A stretch of 64,000 bases of DNA from Rhodospirillaceae bacterium (GCA_020638575.1 JACKIH010000003.1:3211001-3275000), one strand, 5' to 3'. Numbered from the stretch's first letter, positions 48,416 through 56,832 are shown. The notes: a model not told the origin generated them from the sequence alone. Program-made: numbers and translations.

Positions 48416-49216
48416 CTAGGCTTCGAGGACCTCGATCAGGGTCCCATCGCCTTGGAAAAGGCCGGCCGCAAGGGTTCCGCCCCGGCCGCAGCCGCCGTCC
48501 AGGCTGGCTGTAAAGTCTGTAATCACAATGCCGTTATTGCCTGAGTCATAGCCTCGGATTAGGCGCGTAAAGGTTTCATAGGGGCCCTCCAGCGCGGAGA
48601 ATCGGGTGCCGCCCCACCAGAAGCTGTCGCCCTGGGCCGCCAGCGGCCGCGCCGTATCGACGTTGGCGTTGACGCACAAGACGCCGTGATCGTTGAAGGC
48701 CGCCCGCTTCAAGGCGGCGTAGAACGGGTAGTGGCCGGGGGCGGCGCGCACCGAATCACGCAACCGGTTGGTCCAGCGGGTCATCTGTACGGCACCGTCG
48801 CGGGCCGCGCGCTCGCCCTCGTCGCGGCGGCCGCCATAGGCCCGGAGCGTGGCGCCCACCCCCTGGTCGCACATCCAGGTCAGCACTTCCAACGGGTTGG
48901 GGGCGAACTGGAGCTGCAGCAGCTTCTGCCACATCTCCTCCTGCGCACCGCGCAGGAACACCACGTCGGACGCCAGCACCCCCTGCAGGGCCAGCACCGC
49001 CCGGCGGAAATGCAGCGCTTCGGCCAAGGTATCCATCACCGCTTCGCCGAGGCCGATGAGGTTGCCGAGATAGACCAGGCGGTCGCCGGGCTGGAAGCGC
49101 GGGCCGATAAGGTCGTGCATCTCCTGCAACCGGGCCACATCGCCATGCACGGCGCCAACTGCCCAGATGCGCCGGGCCTGGCCCAGCCGGCAGAACTTCT
49201 CGGTATCGGTGCTCAA
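48416..49216 (-). CDS. Calcineurin-like phosphoesterase homologue with degenerate active site
   Basis: Protein of about 266 aa with the outline of a PPP-type metallophosphoesterase, but the metal ligands are lost. GDxHG is GAVHGD (about 21-26), GDxxDRG is YLGNLIGLG (49-57), GNHE is RGAQEE (89-94), and the late VHAG is VNAN. The scaffold between motifs (FWWGGTRFSALEGPYETF, DGGCGRGGTL) is kept. It is probably a binding or regulatory pseudo-enzyme. The TTG start at 49216 is uncertain. It lies between rpoH and carD on the same strand. Confidence 0.72.
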   Translation of the reverse strand: MSTDTEKFCRLGQARRIWAVGAVHGDVARLQEMHDLIGPRFQPGDRLVYLGNLIGLGEAVMDTLAEALHFRRAVLALQGVLASDVVFLRGAQEEMWQKLLQLQFAPNPLEVLTWMCDQGVGATLRAYGGRRDEGERAARDGAVQMTRWTNRLRDSVRAAPGHYPFYAALKRAAFNDHGVLCVNANVDTARPLAAQGDSFWWGGTRFSALEGPYETFTRLIRGYDSGNNGIVITDFTASLDGGCGRGGTLAAGLFQGDGTLIEVLEA

Positions 49217-49413
49217 GGACGGGTCCGCACGGCGGGTTGACGACCCGGCGAGCCTACGAGGTTCGATGCAACTGCGAAAGGCGGATTCGGGCGGCCGGAC
49301 GCCGCAGCGCCTGCTTCACGCCCGTCCCGCAATGCCGAACGCCGGCGCGGGCGGGCCGCAGCCGGCGTCCAACAACGGCATGGCGCGGCACCGGCCGCGC
49401 CCGCGGGTGCCGA

Positions 49414-49917
49414 TCAGGCAGCCGCCTTGGTCAGCACCTGCTCCAGCTTCTGGGTGGCGCGCATCTCGTCGATCTTCTCCACCGCCGCCAGCTCGCGGGC
49501 CAGCCGCTCCAGAGCCGCCTGATAGATCTGGCGCTCGGAATAGGACTGCTCCTGCTGCTCGGGCTGCCGGTGCAGGTCGCGCACCACTTCCGCGATGGAC
49601 ACCGGATCGCCGGAATTGATCTTGGCCTCGTATTCCTGGGCGCGCCGGCTCCACATGGTGCGGCGGACACGGCTGCGGCCGCGCAGGGTTTCCAGCGCCG
49701 ACTTGATGCGGTCCTTGGAGCTGAGCTTGCGCAGGCCGGAGGTGCGTACCTTGCTCACCGGAACCTTCAGAGTCATCCGCTCCTTCTGGAAGCTGATGGC
49801 ATACAGCTCGACTTCCATTCCTGAAATCGATTGAGTTTCCACACTTTCGATCCGCCCGACGCCGTGGGCGGGATAAACAACGTAATCGCCAATCCGATAG
49901 TCGAACTGTGTTGCCAT
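49414..49917 (-). CDS. carD: CarD family transcriptional regulator
   Basis: RNA-polymerase-binding regulator of 167 aa. It begins with FDYRIGDYVVYPAHGVGRIESVE, the Tudor-like RNAP interaction domain. The C-terminal helical part (RGRSRVRRTMWSRRAQEYEAKINSGDPVSIAEVVRDLHR) binds DNA upstream of the -10 element. CarD stabilises open complexes at housekeeping promoters in alphaproteobacteria. ATG 49917 is supported by homology. fdxA lies upstream in the same direction, as usual in this class. Confidence 0.95.
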   Translation of the reverse strand: MATQFDYRIGDYVVYPAHGVGRIESVETQSISGMEVELYAISFQKERMTLKVPVSKVRTSGLRKLSSKDRIKSALETLRGRSRVRRTMWSRRAQEYEAKINSGDPVSIAEVVRDLHRQPEQQEQSYSERQIYQAALERLARELAAVEKIDEMRATQKLEQVLTKAAA

Positions 49918-50212
49918 GGTCGTCTTACCGTGTTCCGTTTTGGCATGCTGGTTGGAGGACAAAGGCGGGCCTGCGTGGCAACATGCCACCATCGCTGCCC
50001 AGCGTGGTCCGGCGCTGCGGCATCAGCCAATCCCCTTGAACGTCATCTAGAGCTGACAAACTCCCGATTTCACGCCGCGTACGCGGCGCGGTGGCGACAG
50101 GGTACTGTATGCTGCGCGGAGCTGGGACGCATCTTCCCGCTGTCCCCGACGGCGTTTAATATAACCTAAACATAGTCCGGCGGGAAGTCTCTTCGCACGT
50201 GCAGCACCAAGG

Positions 50213-50554
50213 CTAGTCACCCTTGCCGGGTGTAGCGGAGAAGTGCTTGGCGAATTTGTCGGGCACGTCTTTCCAGGCGTCGGCATCCGCCGGCGCATCG
50301 ATCTGGCGCGTCAGGTTCGGCCAGATTTCCGCGTATTCGCGGTTCAACTCCAGCCATTTCTCTGCGGCGTCGCTGTCGGTATCCGGCTTGATGGCGTCGG
50401 CCGGGCACTCCGGCTCGCAGACGCCGCAGTCGATGCACTCGTCGGGATGGATGACGAGCATGTTTTCGCCTTCGTAAAAGCAATCGACCGGACAGACCTC
50501 GACGCAGTCGGTGTACTTGCACTTGATGCAGGCTTCGGTGACCACGTACGTCAT
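50213..50554 (-). CDS. fdxA: Seven-iron ferredoxin FdxA
   Basis: Ferredoxin of 113 aa binding one [3Fe-4S] and one [4Fe-4S] cluster. The cysteines are in CIKCKYTDCVEVCPVDCF and CIDCGVCEPECP. The C-terminal extension after residue 58 (KPDTDSDAAEKWLELNREYAEIWPNLT) is typical of FdxA in proteobacteria. It ends 295 bp before carD. The intergenic region contains an AT-rich box around 50155-50175 that may be the carD promoter. Confidence 0.95.
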   Translation of the reverse strand: MTYVVTEACIKCKYTDCVEVCPVDCFYEGENMLVIHPDECIDCGVCEPECPADAIKPDTDSDAAEKWLELNREYAEIWPNLTRQIDAPADADAWKDVPDKFAKHFSATPGKGD

Positions 50555-50593
50555 CTTGCCCCTTCCTTCCGCCTTCCGCCCCGAATCCTGCCC

Positions 50594-51061
50594 TTAGGCC
50601 TGCGACAGACCGTACCGATCCAGCACGCGCTGACGGGCAGCGCCACTGTCCTTGTCGGTGACGTACAGCAACCCAGCTATGCGCCGGACCAGGCTGGCCT
50701 CCAGATCGTGGAGGACGCCGTCGGCATAGGCGACGTCCCAGAGAAGCTCGACGATCTGCACCCGTTCCTCCGGCTCGGTGTGCTCCACGATGGTGGAGGT
50801 GTAGCCAAAAAGCTGGGTGCTCGATGCCGAGTGCGCCTCCGCCTGGGCGATCAGTTGGGCCGCGGTCCCGTCGTCGAGCTCGAACTTCCATTGCACGAGC
50901 TGGGCAATGCGCTCCCGCTCGCTGTCGTCAATCTGGTCATCCATCCGCCCCATTTCCAGGAGCAGGGCAGTGGCCGCCAGCGCCAGGGGATCGGCCGGTG
51001 GTGTGTCGTCGGATGGAGCGGATGTCCGGGCGCTGAGCCAGGCGGCGAGGCGGTTTATCAT
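50594..51061 (-). CDS. TerB-like helical protein
   Basis: Protein of 155 aa of the TerB/tellurite-resistance fold. Two related helical halves each carry an acidic pair in the pattern MGRMDDQIDDSERERIAQL and VAYADGVLHDLEASLVRRIAGLL, which in TerB proteins bind metal. Pathway unknown; many members work in stress or membrane-linked systems. ATG 51061 is used. It is in the gshA gene line, 67 bp after a small membrane-protein gene. Confidence 0.82.
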   Translation of the reverse strand: MINRLAAWLSARTSAPSDDTPPADPLALAATALLLEMGRMDDQIDDSERERIAQLVQWKFELDDGTAAQLIAQAEAHSASSTQLFGYTSTIVEHTEPEERVQIVELLWDVAYADGVLHDLEASLVRRIAGLLYVTDKDSGAARQRVLDRYGLSQA

Positions 51062-51128
51062 CGGCGGCAGACAATCGTTGGGCTGGCGGTCGGACGTCTC
51101 AGGATCGAACCTCGCGGAACCGGACAAG

Positions 51129-51476
51129 TCAGCGGCGACGCCGCTGCCGGGCGCGCACCGGCGGAGGCGGCAGGTCGTCGTCGTCATCCACATCCTCGTC
51201 CCCGTCCCCGTCGTCCCACCCGTCGTCGAGACCGCGGGGAGGGGCGGGTGGATGCAGTGCGGCCCGCACGGCCAGCACCGCGGCGGTCACCGCGGCCAGG
51301 GCGGCCGACCCGGCGACGGCGTAGGCCAAGCCTGTCGGCAAGGCGGATATCACACCGCCCGGCCGCACCACCGGCGAGGCCACCAGATAGAGGAACACGC
51401 CGAGCGGCACGAAGGCGAGGAACACTTTGCCCGCCCAGATGCCGACCCACCGCCAATCCACACCCGACCAGTCCAT
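51129..51476 (-). CDS. Small membrane protein with acidic tail, unknown function
   Basis: Protein of 115 aa with two hydrophobic segments (about 13-32 and 47-68). They are followed by a Pro-rich turn, an Asp-rich stretch (about 80-100) and an arginine cluster at the end (RARQRRRR). No family was recognised. It starts at ATG 51476, 9 bp after the gshA stop, which indicates co-transcription. Confidence 0.6.
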   Translation of the reverse strand: MDWSGVDWRWVGIWAGKVFLAFVPLGVFLYLVASPVVRPGGVISALPTGLAYAVAGSAALAAVTAAVLAVRAALHPPAPPRGLDDGWDDGDGDEDVDDDDDLPPPPVRARQRRRR

Positions 51477-51485
51477 GGCGCCCGC

Positions 51486-52856
51486 TCAGTACGCAAAGCG
51501 GCGGTAGACCGGATCCACCGAGCCGTTCCACGGGCCGTGATACAGCTCCAGCAACTGGTCGGCGGCCGTCTGGCCGCTGTCGGCGATGTCGATCAGCGCA
51601 TTCAGGAAATGCGCCTCGGTCTCGCCGAAGCCGTCCTTGCGGCCGCGCCGTTCCAGCCCGGCATAGGCGAGCGGCAGGATGCGGCGGGCGATGTCCTGCA
51701 CGGTGCCGCCGCGGAACGGCGTCTTCAGGGCCAGCCGCGGCACCGTGGCGCGCAGGGCGGCACGTTCATCGGCCGTCCAGTCGGCCACCAGCTCCCAGGC
51801 TTCGCCGAGCGCGTCGTCGTCGTACAGCAGGCCCACCCACAGCGCCGGCAGGGCGCAGATGCGCCGCCATGGGCCGGAGTCCGCGCCGCGCATCTCCAGA
51901 TAGTGCTTCAGGCGCACATCGGGGAACACGGTGGTCATGTGGTCGACCCAGTCGTCCAGGGTGGGCAGTTCGCCCGGCAGGGCGGCCAGCCGCCCCTCCA
52001 TGAAGTCGCGGAAGGAGGAACCGGCCACGTCGACGAAGCCGCCATCGCGCGCGACGAAATACATCGGCGTGTCGAGCACGTAGTCGACATAGCGCTCGAA
52101 GCCGAAGCCCTCCTCGAACACGAAGGGCAGGTCGCCGGTGCGGGCGCGGTCGGTGTCAGTCCAGGTGTGGCCGCGGTAGCTGAGGAAGCCCGACGGTTTG
52201 CCCTCCACGAAGGGCGAATTGGCGAACAGGGCGGTGGCGAGGGGCTGCAGCGCCAGCGCCACCCGGAACTTCTTCACCATGCAGTCTTCGGACTCGAAGT
52301 CGAGGTTCACCTGCACGGTGCAGGTGCGGCTCATCATATCGAGCCCCAGCGAACCCACCGTCGGCATGTAGCGGCGCATGATGGCGTAGCGGCCCTTGGG
52401 CATCCACGGGATCTGGTCGCGCCGCCATTTGGGGTCGAAGCCGAGACCGAGCATGCCGAGGCCCAGCTCGTCGTTCACCGCGCGCAGCTCGCGCAGGTGC
52501 TCGTGCACCTCGTCGCAGGTCTGGTGGATGGTCTTCAGCGGCGCGCCGGACAGCTCGAACTGGCCGCCGGGCTCCAGGGTGATGGAGCCGCCCGTGGCAT
52601 CCTTCAGGGCGATGATGCGCCCGTCCTCGTATTTCGGCTCCCAGCCGTAGCGGGTCATGCCCTCCAGGAGGGCGCCGATGCCGTCGGCCCCGTCATAGGC
52701 CACCGGACGCAGGGTGTCGGTGTGGAACACGAACTTCTCGTGCTCGGTGCCGATGCGCCAGCGTTCGCGCGGCTTGCAGCCGGCTTCCACATACTCCACG
52801 AGCTGCCGCTTGGACGTGACCGGCTGGGCCCCGCAGTCCGCTTCCATAACCACCAT
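51486..52856 (-). CDS. gshA: Glutamate-cysteine ligase GshA (plant/proteobacterial type)
   Basis: First enzyme of glutathione synthesis, 456 aa. ERWRIGTEHEKFVFH, SITLEPGGQFELSGAPLKTIHQTCDEV, and YMPTVGSLGLDMMSRTCTVQVNLDFESEDCM match the plant-like alphaproteobacterial class. The C-terminal half has DVRLKHYLEMRGADSGPW. ATG 52856 fits the family length. rsmE lies 64 bp upstream in the same direction, a common order in alphaproteobacteria. Confidence 0.95.
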   Translation of the reverse strand: MVVMEADCGAQPVTSKRQLVEYVEAGCKPRERWRIGTEHEKFVFHTDTLRPVAYDGADGIGALLEGMTRYGWEPKYEDGRIIALKDATGGSITLEPGGQFELSGAPLKTIHQTCDEVHEHLRELRAVNDELGLGMLGLGFDPKWRRDQIPWMPKGRYAIMRRYMPTVGSLGLDMMSRTCTVQVNLDFESEDCMVKKFRVALALQPLATALFANSPFVEGKPSGFLSYRGHTWTDTDRARTGDLPFVFEEGFGFERYVDYVLDTPMYFVARDGGFVDVAGSSFRDFMEGRLAALPGELPTLDDWVDHMTTVFPDVRLKHYLEMRGADSGPWRRICALPALWVGLLYDDDALGEAWELVADWTADERAALRATVPRLALKTPFRGGTVQDIARRILPLAYAGLERRGRKDGFGETEAHFLNALIDIADSGQTAADQLLELYHGPWNGSVDPVYRRFAY

Positions 52857-52920
52857 GGTCGGTGCCTCCCACTCCGCCGCCGTTGCGGAGCATGCCGTGA
52901 CATGGGTCCACCCGGCCCGG

Positions 52921-53712
52921 TCAGCAAGCGCCGGTCGTCGAAACACTGCGCAATGGCGGTGAGACGGAGCCGTCGCCGGCCAGGCATTGCCAACAGGCCA
53001 GGGCGGCCAGAGCGGCCGTTTCCGCGCGCAGAATGCGCGGTCCCAGGCCAACCAGCGCAACAAACGGCAAGTCCCTTAGATCGTCAAGTTCCGATACCGT
53101 GAGGCCGCCCTCCGGTCCCACCAGCAGGCCCGCCGGGCCGCCGGGATGGCGCCGCGCCACCTCCGCCAGGTTTTCCGGCGGCACACCGGAGGAGGGCGCG
53201 CGTTCCGCGGCCACCGCCAGCGGCCGGGCCTTTGGCCAACCAGCGAGGACGCGGGCCAACTCGGCCGGTGGGTGCAGCACCGGCACGTCGAGGCGCTCGC
53301 ATTGCTGGGCTGCCTCCACCGCGTGGATGGCCAGCTTGTCGACCTTGGGCCGCGGGGCATCGGTATTCATGGTCAATATGAGCTGGATCTCGGCGACCCC
53401 CAGTTCGGTTGCCTTCTCCACCAGCCACTCCATGCGGCCGCGTTTCAGGGGAGTGGCCAGGAGGCACAGATCGGGCGCCGGCGTCTGGGGGCGGAGCCGG
53501 CGGTCCACTGTGGCCGTGGCACCGGAGCGGCCGATGCGATCGAGCCGCGCCAGCCACTCGCCGTCCTGCCCATTAAATAGGCGGATGGCATCGCCGGCAT
53601 TTTTCCGTAAAACAATATTGAGATGGTGCGTTTGTGTCGGCGTCAGCGGCACGGACAGCGCCGGACCGAGCGGCGACCCCACATACAAGCGCGTGCGTGG
53701 CAGGTCGTTCAG
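52921..53712 (-). CDS. rsmE: 16S rRNA m3U1498 methyltransferase RsmE
   Basis: SPOUT methylase of about 263 aa that modifies U1498 in 16S rRNA. The N-terminal PUA-like part includes HHLNIVLRKNAGDAIRLFNG. The knot domain has KRGRMEWLVEKATELGV, GLLVGPEGGLTVSELDDL and LGPRILRAETAALAALA. No ATG or GTG fits. A CTG at 53712 has AAGGAGG 5 nt upstream and agrees with where homologues begin; TTG 53688 is an alternative. The frame stays open to 53961 across the divergent eipB start. The start is therefore tentative. Confidence 0.9.
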   Translation of the reverse strand: MNDLPRTRLYVGSPLGPALSVPLTPTQTHHLNIVLRKNAGDAIRLFNGQDGEWLARLDRIGRSGATATVDRRLRPQTPAPDLCLLATPLKRGRMEWLVEKATELGVAEIQLILTMNTDAPRPKVDKLAIHAVEAAQQCERLDVPVLHPPAELARVLAGWPKARPLAVAAERAPSSGVPPENLAEVARRHPGGPAGLLVGPEGGLTVSELDDLRDLPFVALVGLGPRILRAETAALAALACWQCLAGDGSVSPPLRSVSTTGAC

Positions 53713-53819
53713 GGGCTCCTCCTTGCGGACGCGCAATTCCGGCGAGCCGGGAGTGCCGCCCGCATGATTTGGCCGGCTGCCGCTTCCGGGCGCATCGGCG
53801 ATGGTTGGAGAATAGCGCT

Positions 53820-54716
53820 GTGAGCCAGCAACGCCACCGCAGGCGGTGGAACCGACGAGGAACCGCCGAAGGATGGCGCCGGATGGCCCTCCCGGCACTG
53901 ATCGCGGGGCTTGTTGCGGCTGGGCTGCTGCCCGGCCAGCCGGCGCGCGCGGAGGTGGCATTGGTGTCGCACCGGGCGGTCTACGATCTGGTGGCGGAGT
54001 TGGAAGGCGTGGCCGGCCAGCGCGATGCCGGCACGCTCACCTATACCTTCGCCCAGGGCTGCGGCCGCTCGCGGGTCGACATGGTGCTGGAGACCTCCAG
54101 CCAGGGCGAAGAAGACACGGTGATCGTGACCAGCCTCACCCTGGCGGAGGTGGAGGCGGACAGCGGCGAGCGCTACGAGATGACCAGCGTCAGCCTCAGC
54201 AGCACGCTCAACCAGGCGGGTGCGGTGGTCAACACCGAGCGCGGCGAAGTGGCGGCGATCGGCGAATACGACGGTCGGTCGGGCCAGCTCTCGGTGATCG
54301 ACCGGACCTTCGACGTCAGCCGCTCGGAAAGCCTCGATCTCGGCCCCGACACCATGTTCCCCATCCATGTGCTGCGCGAACGCCTGGAGCGTGCCGCGGC
54401 CGGCGAGACCGATACCCAGGTGCAGACGTTGAGCCCCAGCCGCACCACCCTGGTGGCGGAGACCGCCACGGTGATCTCGGAAGTCGACGGTGCGGAAGCC
54501 TTCCTCGCCGGCCCGGAGGCTGCGGCCCTGCTGGATCACCCGGGCTGGCGCTTCCACATCGAACGCGTCGACGACGGCAACGATCCGCTGCGCGAGGAGG
54601 ATTCGGTGATCCTGGAGAACGGCATCGTGGTCGACAGCATCTACATCACCGGCCGGCTGCGTTCCATCGCCACCCTGGCGACGGTGGAACGGGTGCCGGA
54701 CCTCGCCTGCGAATAG
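53820..54716 (+). CDS. Cell-envelope integrity protein EipB (DUF1849)
   Basis: Periplasmic beta-spiral protein of about 298 aa. A basic n-region and hydrophobic core (MALPALIAGLVAAGLLPGQP) form the signal peptide, cut near PARAEV. VALVSHRAVYDLVAEL starts the mature fold. The two cysteines, in QGCGRSRVD and in the terminal LACE, correspond to the pair that forms the conserved disulfide in Brucella EipB. The start is GTG 53820 with a GGAG site; ATG 53883 is possible but would leave no positively charged n-region. The gene is divergent from rsmE. Confidence 0.85.
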   Translation: MSQQRHRRRWNRRGTAEGWRRMALPALIAGLVAAGLLPGQPARAEVALVSHRAVYDLVAELEGVAGQRDAGTLTYTFAQGCGRSRVDMVLETSSQGEEDTVIVTSLTLAEVEADSGERYEMTSVSLSSTLNQAGAVVNTERGEVAAIGEYDGRSGQLSVIDRTFDVSRSESLDLGPDTMFPIHVLRERLERAAAGETDTQVQTLSPSRTTLVAETATVISEVDGAEAFLAGPEAAALLDHPGWRFHIERVDDGNDPLREEDSVILENGIVVDSIYITGRLRSIATLATVERVPDLACE

Positions 54717-54750
54717 CTCTGCCCGGCGCGGTCTGCGGAAGGCGGCGGTT

Positions 54751-54795
54751 CGGGATCGGGCGGTGCGGGATCGGGCGGTGCGGGATCAGGCGGCG
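54751..54795. repeat. Three-unit 15-bp tandem repeat overlapping the def stop codon
   Basis: CGGGATCGGGCGGTG occurs exactly twice (54751-54765, 54766-54780) and a third time with two changes (54781-54795). The third unit contains the def stop codon. It lies in the convergent gap between eipB and def. Confidence 0.8.
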
Positions 54796-55304
54796 CGGCG
54801 GGTGCGCTTCAGCTTGCCCATCTTGCGCAGGATGATGCTGCGCTTCAGCGCCGACAGGTGGTCGGTGAACACGATGCCGTCGAGATGGTCGATCTCGTGC
54901 TGCAGGCAGCGCGCCAGCAGGCCCTCGGCCGCGATCTCCTGCTCGGCCCCCGTCTCGTCCAGATAGGCGATGCGCACGGCCTCCGGCCGCGCCACGTCGG
55001 CGTAGTGGTCGGGGAAGCTGAGGCAGCCTTCCTGGCCCGTCACCACGGCGTCTGACCGCCAGGTGATGGTGGGGTTGGCGAACTTCAGCGGCCGCGGCTC
55101 TTCGTCCTTGCCGGCCACGTCGCACACCAGCACCCGGTCGAGCGATCCCACCTGCGGGGCGGCCAGGCCGATCCCCGGGGCGGCGTACATGGTCTCCAGC
55201 ATGTCGTCCATCAGCCGGCGCACCCGGTCGTCCACCGCCGCCACCGGCGTGGTGGGGGTCTTCAGGATCGGGTCGGGGGCGAGGATGATGTCGAGGACGG
55301 CCAT
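54786..55304 (-). CDS. def: Peptide deformylase Def
   Basis: Metalloenzyme of 172 aa that removes the formyl group from nascent proteins. The three motifs are GIGLAAPQVG, EGCLSFPDHY and QHEIDHLDGIVF, with Cys and two His as metal ligands. The basic C-terminal tail (GKLKRTRRAA) ends inside a tandem repeat. ATG 55304 is used. No fmt gene lies next to it. Confidence 0.95.
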   Translation of the reverse strand: MAVLDIILAPDPILKTPTTPVAAVDDRVRRLMDDMLETMYAAPGIGLAAPQVGSLDRVLVCDVAGKDEEPRPLKFANPTITWRSDAVVTGQEGCLSFPDHYADVARPEAVRIAYLDETGAEQEIAAEGLLARCLQHEIDHLDGIVFTDHLSALKRSIILRKMGKLKRTRRAA

Positions 55305-55427
55305 GGGGGTCGGGGCTCAAACGCTATTCCGGACGAACCCTATGGACTTATGGAGAGTGGCCACGGCCGTCAAGGCTGCGGGAGGCCGGCACCGTCGGCC
55401 GGCCCATAGTTTGCCCAGGGACGAGGA

Positions 55428-55760
55428 CTATTCCTTGACGGTCGTTTTGGGGTGACTCTTGGCATGGCGCGCGGTGACGAACCGACCGGTACTTGCACTC
55501 CGGTAGCGTGCAGTCGGGCCAGAGGTCAGAGCCTTCGATGTTCTGGGGTTGCCATGCGCAGCCGGTTTCGCCGCAACGACCTGGCCGTACACCGCAGCCT
55601 TGGAAGAGTGCGCCGAAGCAGACGCGGTGCGGGCAGGCTGTTGCAACAGATCCCGCATTCGCCGTTCCGCCTCAGCAGTGGCGGCTTCGAGTTCGCCCTG
55701 CTCACTCAGGAAATCTGCGAACAGTGAGCCCGCCCGTCCCGCTTCCTTGTCGTCGCTCAT
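55428..55760 (-). CDS. Putative partner (antitoxin-like) of a RelE-family toxin
   Basis: Protein of 110 aa. The N-terminal 45 residues (LFADFLSEQGELEAATAEAERRMRDLL) are helical. The remainder is Ala/Ser/Thr-rich and ends with the motif RSASTGRFVTARHAKSHPKTTVKE split at about residues 87-110, a tail seen in many small proteins of mobile modules. No HTH is present, unlike the usual HigA partner. It overlaps the upstream toxin gene by 4 bp (ATGA), toxin first. The antitoxin role is inferred from position. Confidence 0.55.
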   Translation of the reverse strand: MSDDKEAGRAGSLFADFLSEQGELEAATAEAERRMRDLLQQPARTASASAHSSKAAVYGQVVAAKPAAHGNPRTSKALTSGPTARYRSASTGRFVTARHAKSHPKTTVKE

Positions 55761-56107
55761 CCCAAACCTCTCTTCCGCCTCTCAGCGAGGTCAATTTCGT
55801 GGTCGGGTGTCTTCTGGCTCTTCTTGATGAACCCGTGCAGGAGCACCAACGCTCCATCGTGCACACAGAAGAAAACTCGGGCAATCCGTCCGTCTGTCAA
55901 CGTGGTTCTGATTTCCCATAGGCCCTTGCGATTGCGGATTGCCCTGCAGAGTGGCATGCCCACCGGCCACGCCAATTCCAATGTTAGGATGTCCGTCCCG
56001 ATGGCCTTTCGGTCGTCCGAGGGGAGCGAAAGCAGCCATTCCCGCACCGGCTCTCTGCCAGCGGTGGTGGCAAAGAACCGAGCGGGAAGTTTCTTGCGAC
56101 TGGGCAC
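55757..56107 (-). CDS. RelE/HigB-like toxin (phage Gp49 type)
   Basis: Protein of 116 aa with the RelE/ParE fold signature: REPVREWLLSLPSDDRKAIGTDI, then PLCRAIRNRKGLWEIRTTLTDGRIARVFFCV and LLHGFIKKSQKTPDHEIDLAERR. The last basic segment is the usual ribosome-dependent mRNase surface. Start GTG 56107. Composition is slightly AT-richer than flanking core genes. It forms a two-gene module with 55428-55760. Confidence 0.8.
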   Translation of the reverse strand: MPSRKKLPARFFATTAGREPVREWLLSLPSDDRKAIGTDILTLELAWPVGMPLCRAIRNRKGLWEIRTTLTDGRIARVFFCVHDGALVLLHGFIKKSQKTPDHEIDLAERRKRGLG

Positions 56108-56136
56108 GCCCTAGGCTTTCGCAGTCATTGCGTTCC

Positions 56137-56730
56137 TCACACCCCCCGGCGGGCGCGCAGCGCGGCGGCGAGCGTGCCGTCATCCAGATAGTCCAGCTCG
56201 CCGCCCACCGGCAGCCCGTGGGCCAGCCGGCTGATCGTCACCCCGGCATGGGCCAGCCGGTCGGCGACGTAGTGGGCGGTGGTCTGGCCATCCACGGTGG
56301 CGTTGAGCGCCAGGATCACCTCGGTCACGTCCTCGGTGCGGGCGCGGTGGACCAGGCTGGCGATCGCCAGGTCGTCGGGGCCGACGCCGTCCAGCGCCGA
56401 CAGGGTGCCGCCCAGCACGTGGTAGAGCCCATGGTAGCTGCCGCTGCGTTCCAGCGCCCACTGGTCGGCCACCTGTTCCACCACGCAGATGGTGGAGCGG
56501 TCGCGCCGGGTATCGGCGCAGATGGCGCAGGGGTCGGTGGTGTCCAGCGTATTGCAGAGGCTGCAGGTGGTGATGGTTGCCGCCGCCCGCGTCATCGCTT
56601 CGGCCAGCGGCACCAGCAGCGTGTCGTGACGGCGCATCAGGTAGAGCGCAGCCCGCCGCGCCGACCGGGGGCCGAGCCCCGGCAGGCGCGCCAGCAGGCG
56701 GATCATCTCGTCGATTTCGGATCCGGCCAT
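56137..56730 (-). CDS. recR: Recombination mediator RecR
   Basis: Protein of 197 aa acting with RecF/RecO in gap repair. It has the HhH region LARLPGLGPRSARRAALYL, the zinc finger CSLCNTLDTTDPCAIC, and the Toprim region CVVEQVADQWALE with the later ISRLAHGLPVGGELDYLDD. ATG 56730 is used. It normally sits directly after ybaB; here a repeat copy separates them. Confidence 0.95.
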   Translation of the reverse strand: MAGSEIDEMIRLLARLPGLGPRSARRAALYLMRRHDTLLVPLAEAMTRAAATITTCSLCNTLDTTDPCAICADTRRDRSTICVVEQVADQWALERSGSYHGLYHVLGGTLSALDGVGPDDLAIASLVHRARTEDVTEVILALNATVDGQTTAHYVADRLAHAGVTISRLAHGLPVGGELDYLDDGTLAAALRARRGV

Positions 56731-56751
56731 GGGACTTGCCTGTTGCCGTCG

Positions 56752-56832
56752 GCTTCGGCCCGCTGCCCCTCCCGACCGCCCACGTGAATATCCTGGATTG
56801 GGTGGCCGGGTGGCGGGGTTGGGCGGGGAAGC
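56752..56832. repeat. Intergenic palindromic repeat, copy D
   Basis: The left arm GGCTTCGGCCCGCTG...CCGCCCAC and the right arm TTGGGTGGCCGGGTGG...GGGGAAGCC are imperfect reverse complements. The loop ATATCCTGGA is the reverse complement of the loop in copy E (61970-62047), so D and E are the same subtype in opposite orientation. It lies between recR and ybaB. Confidence 0.7.
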
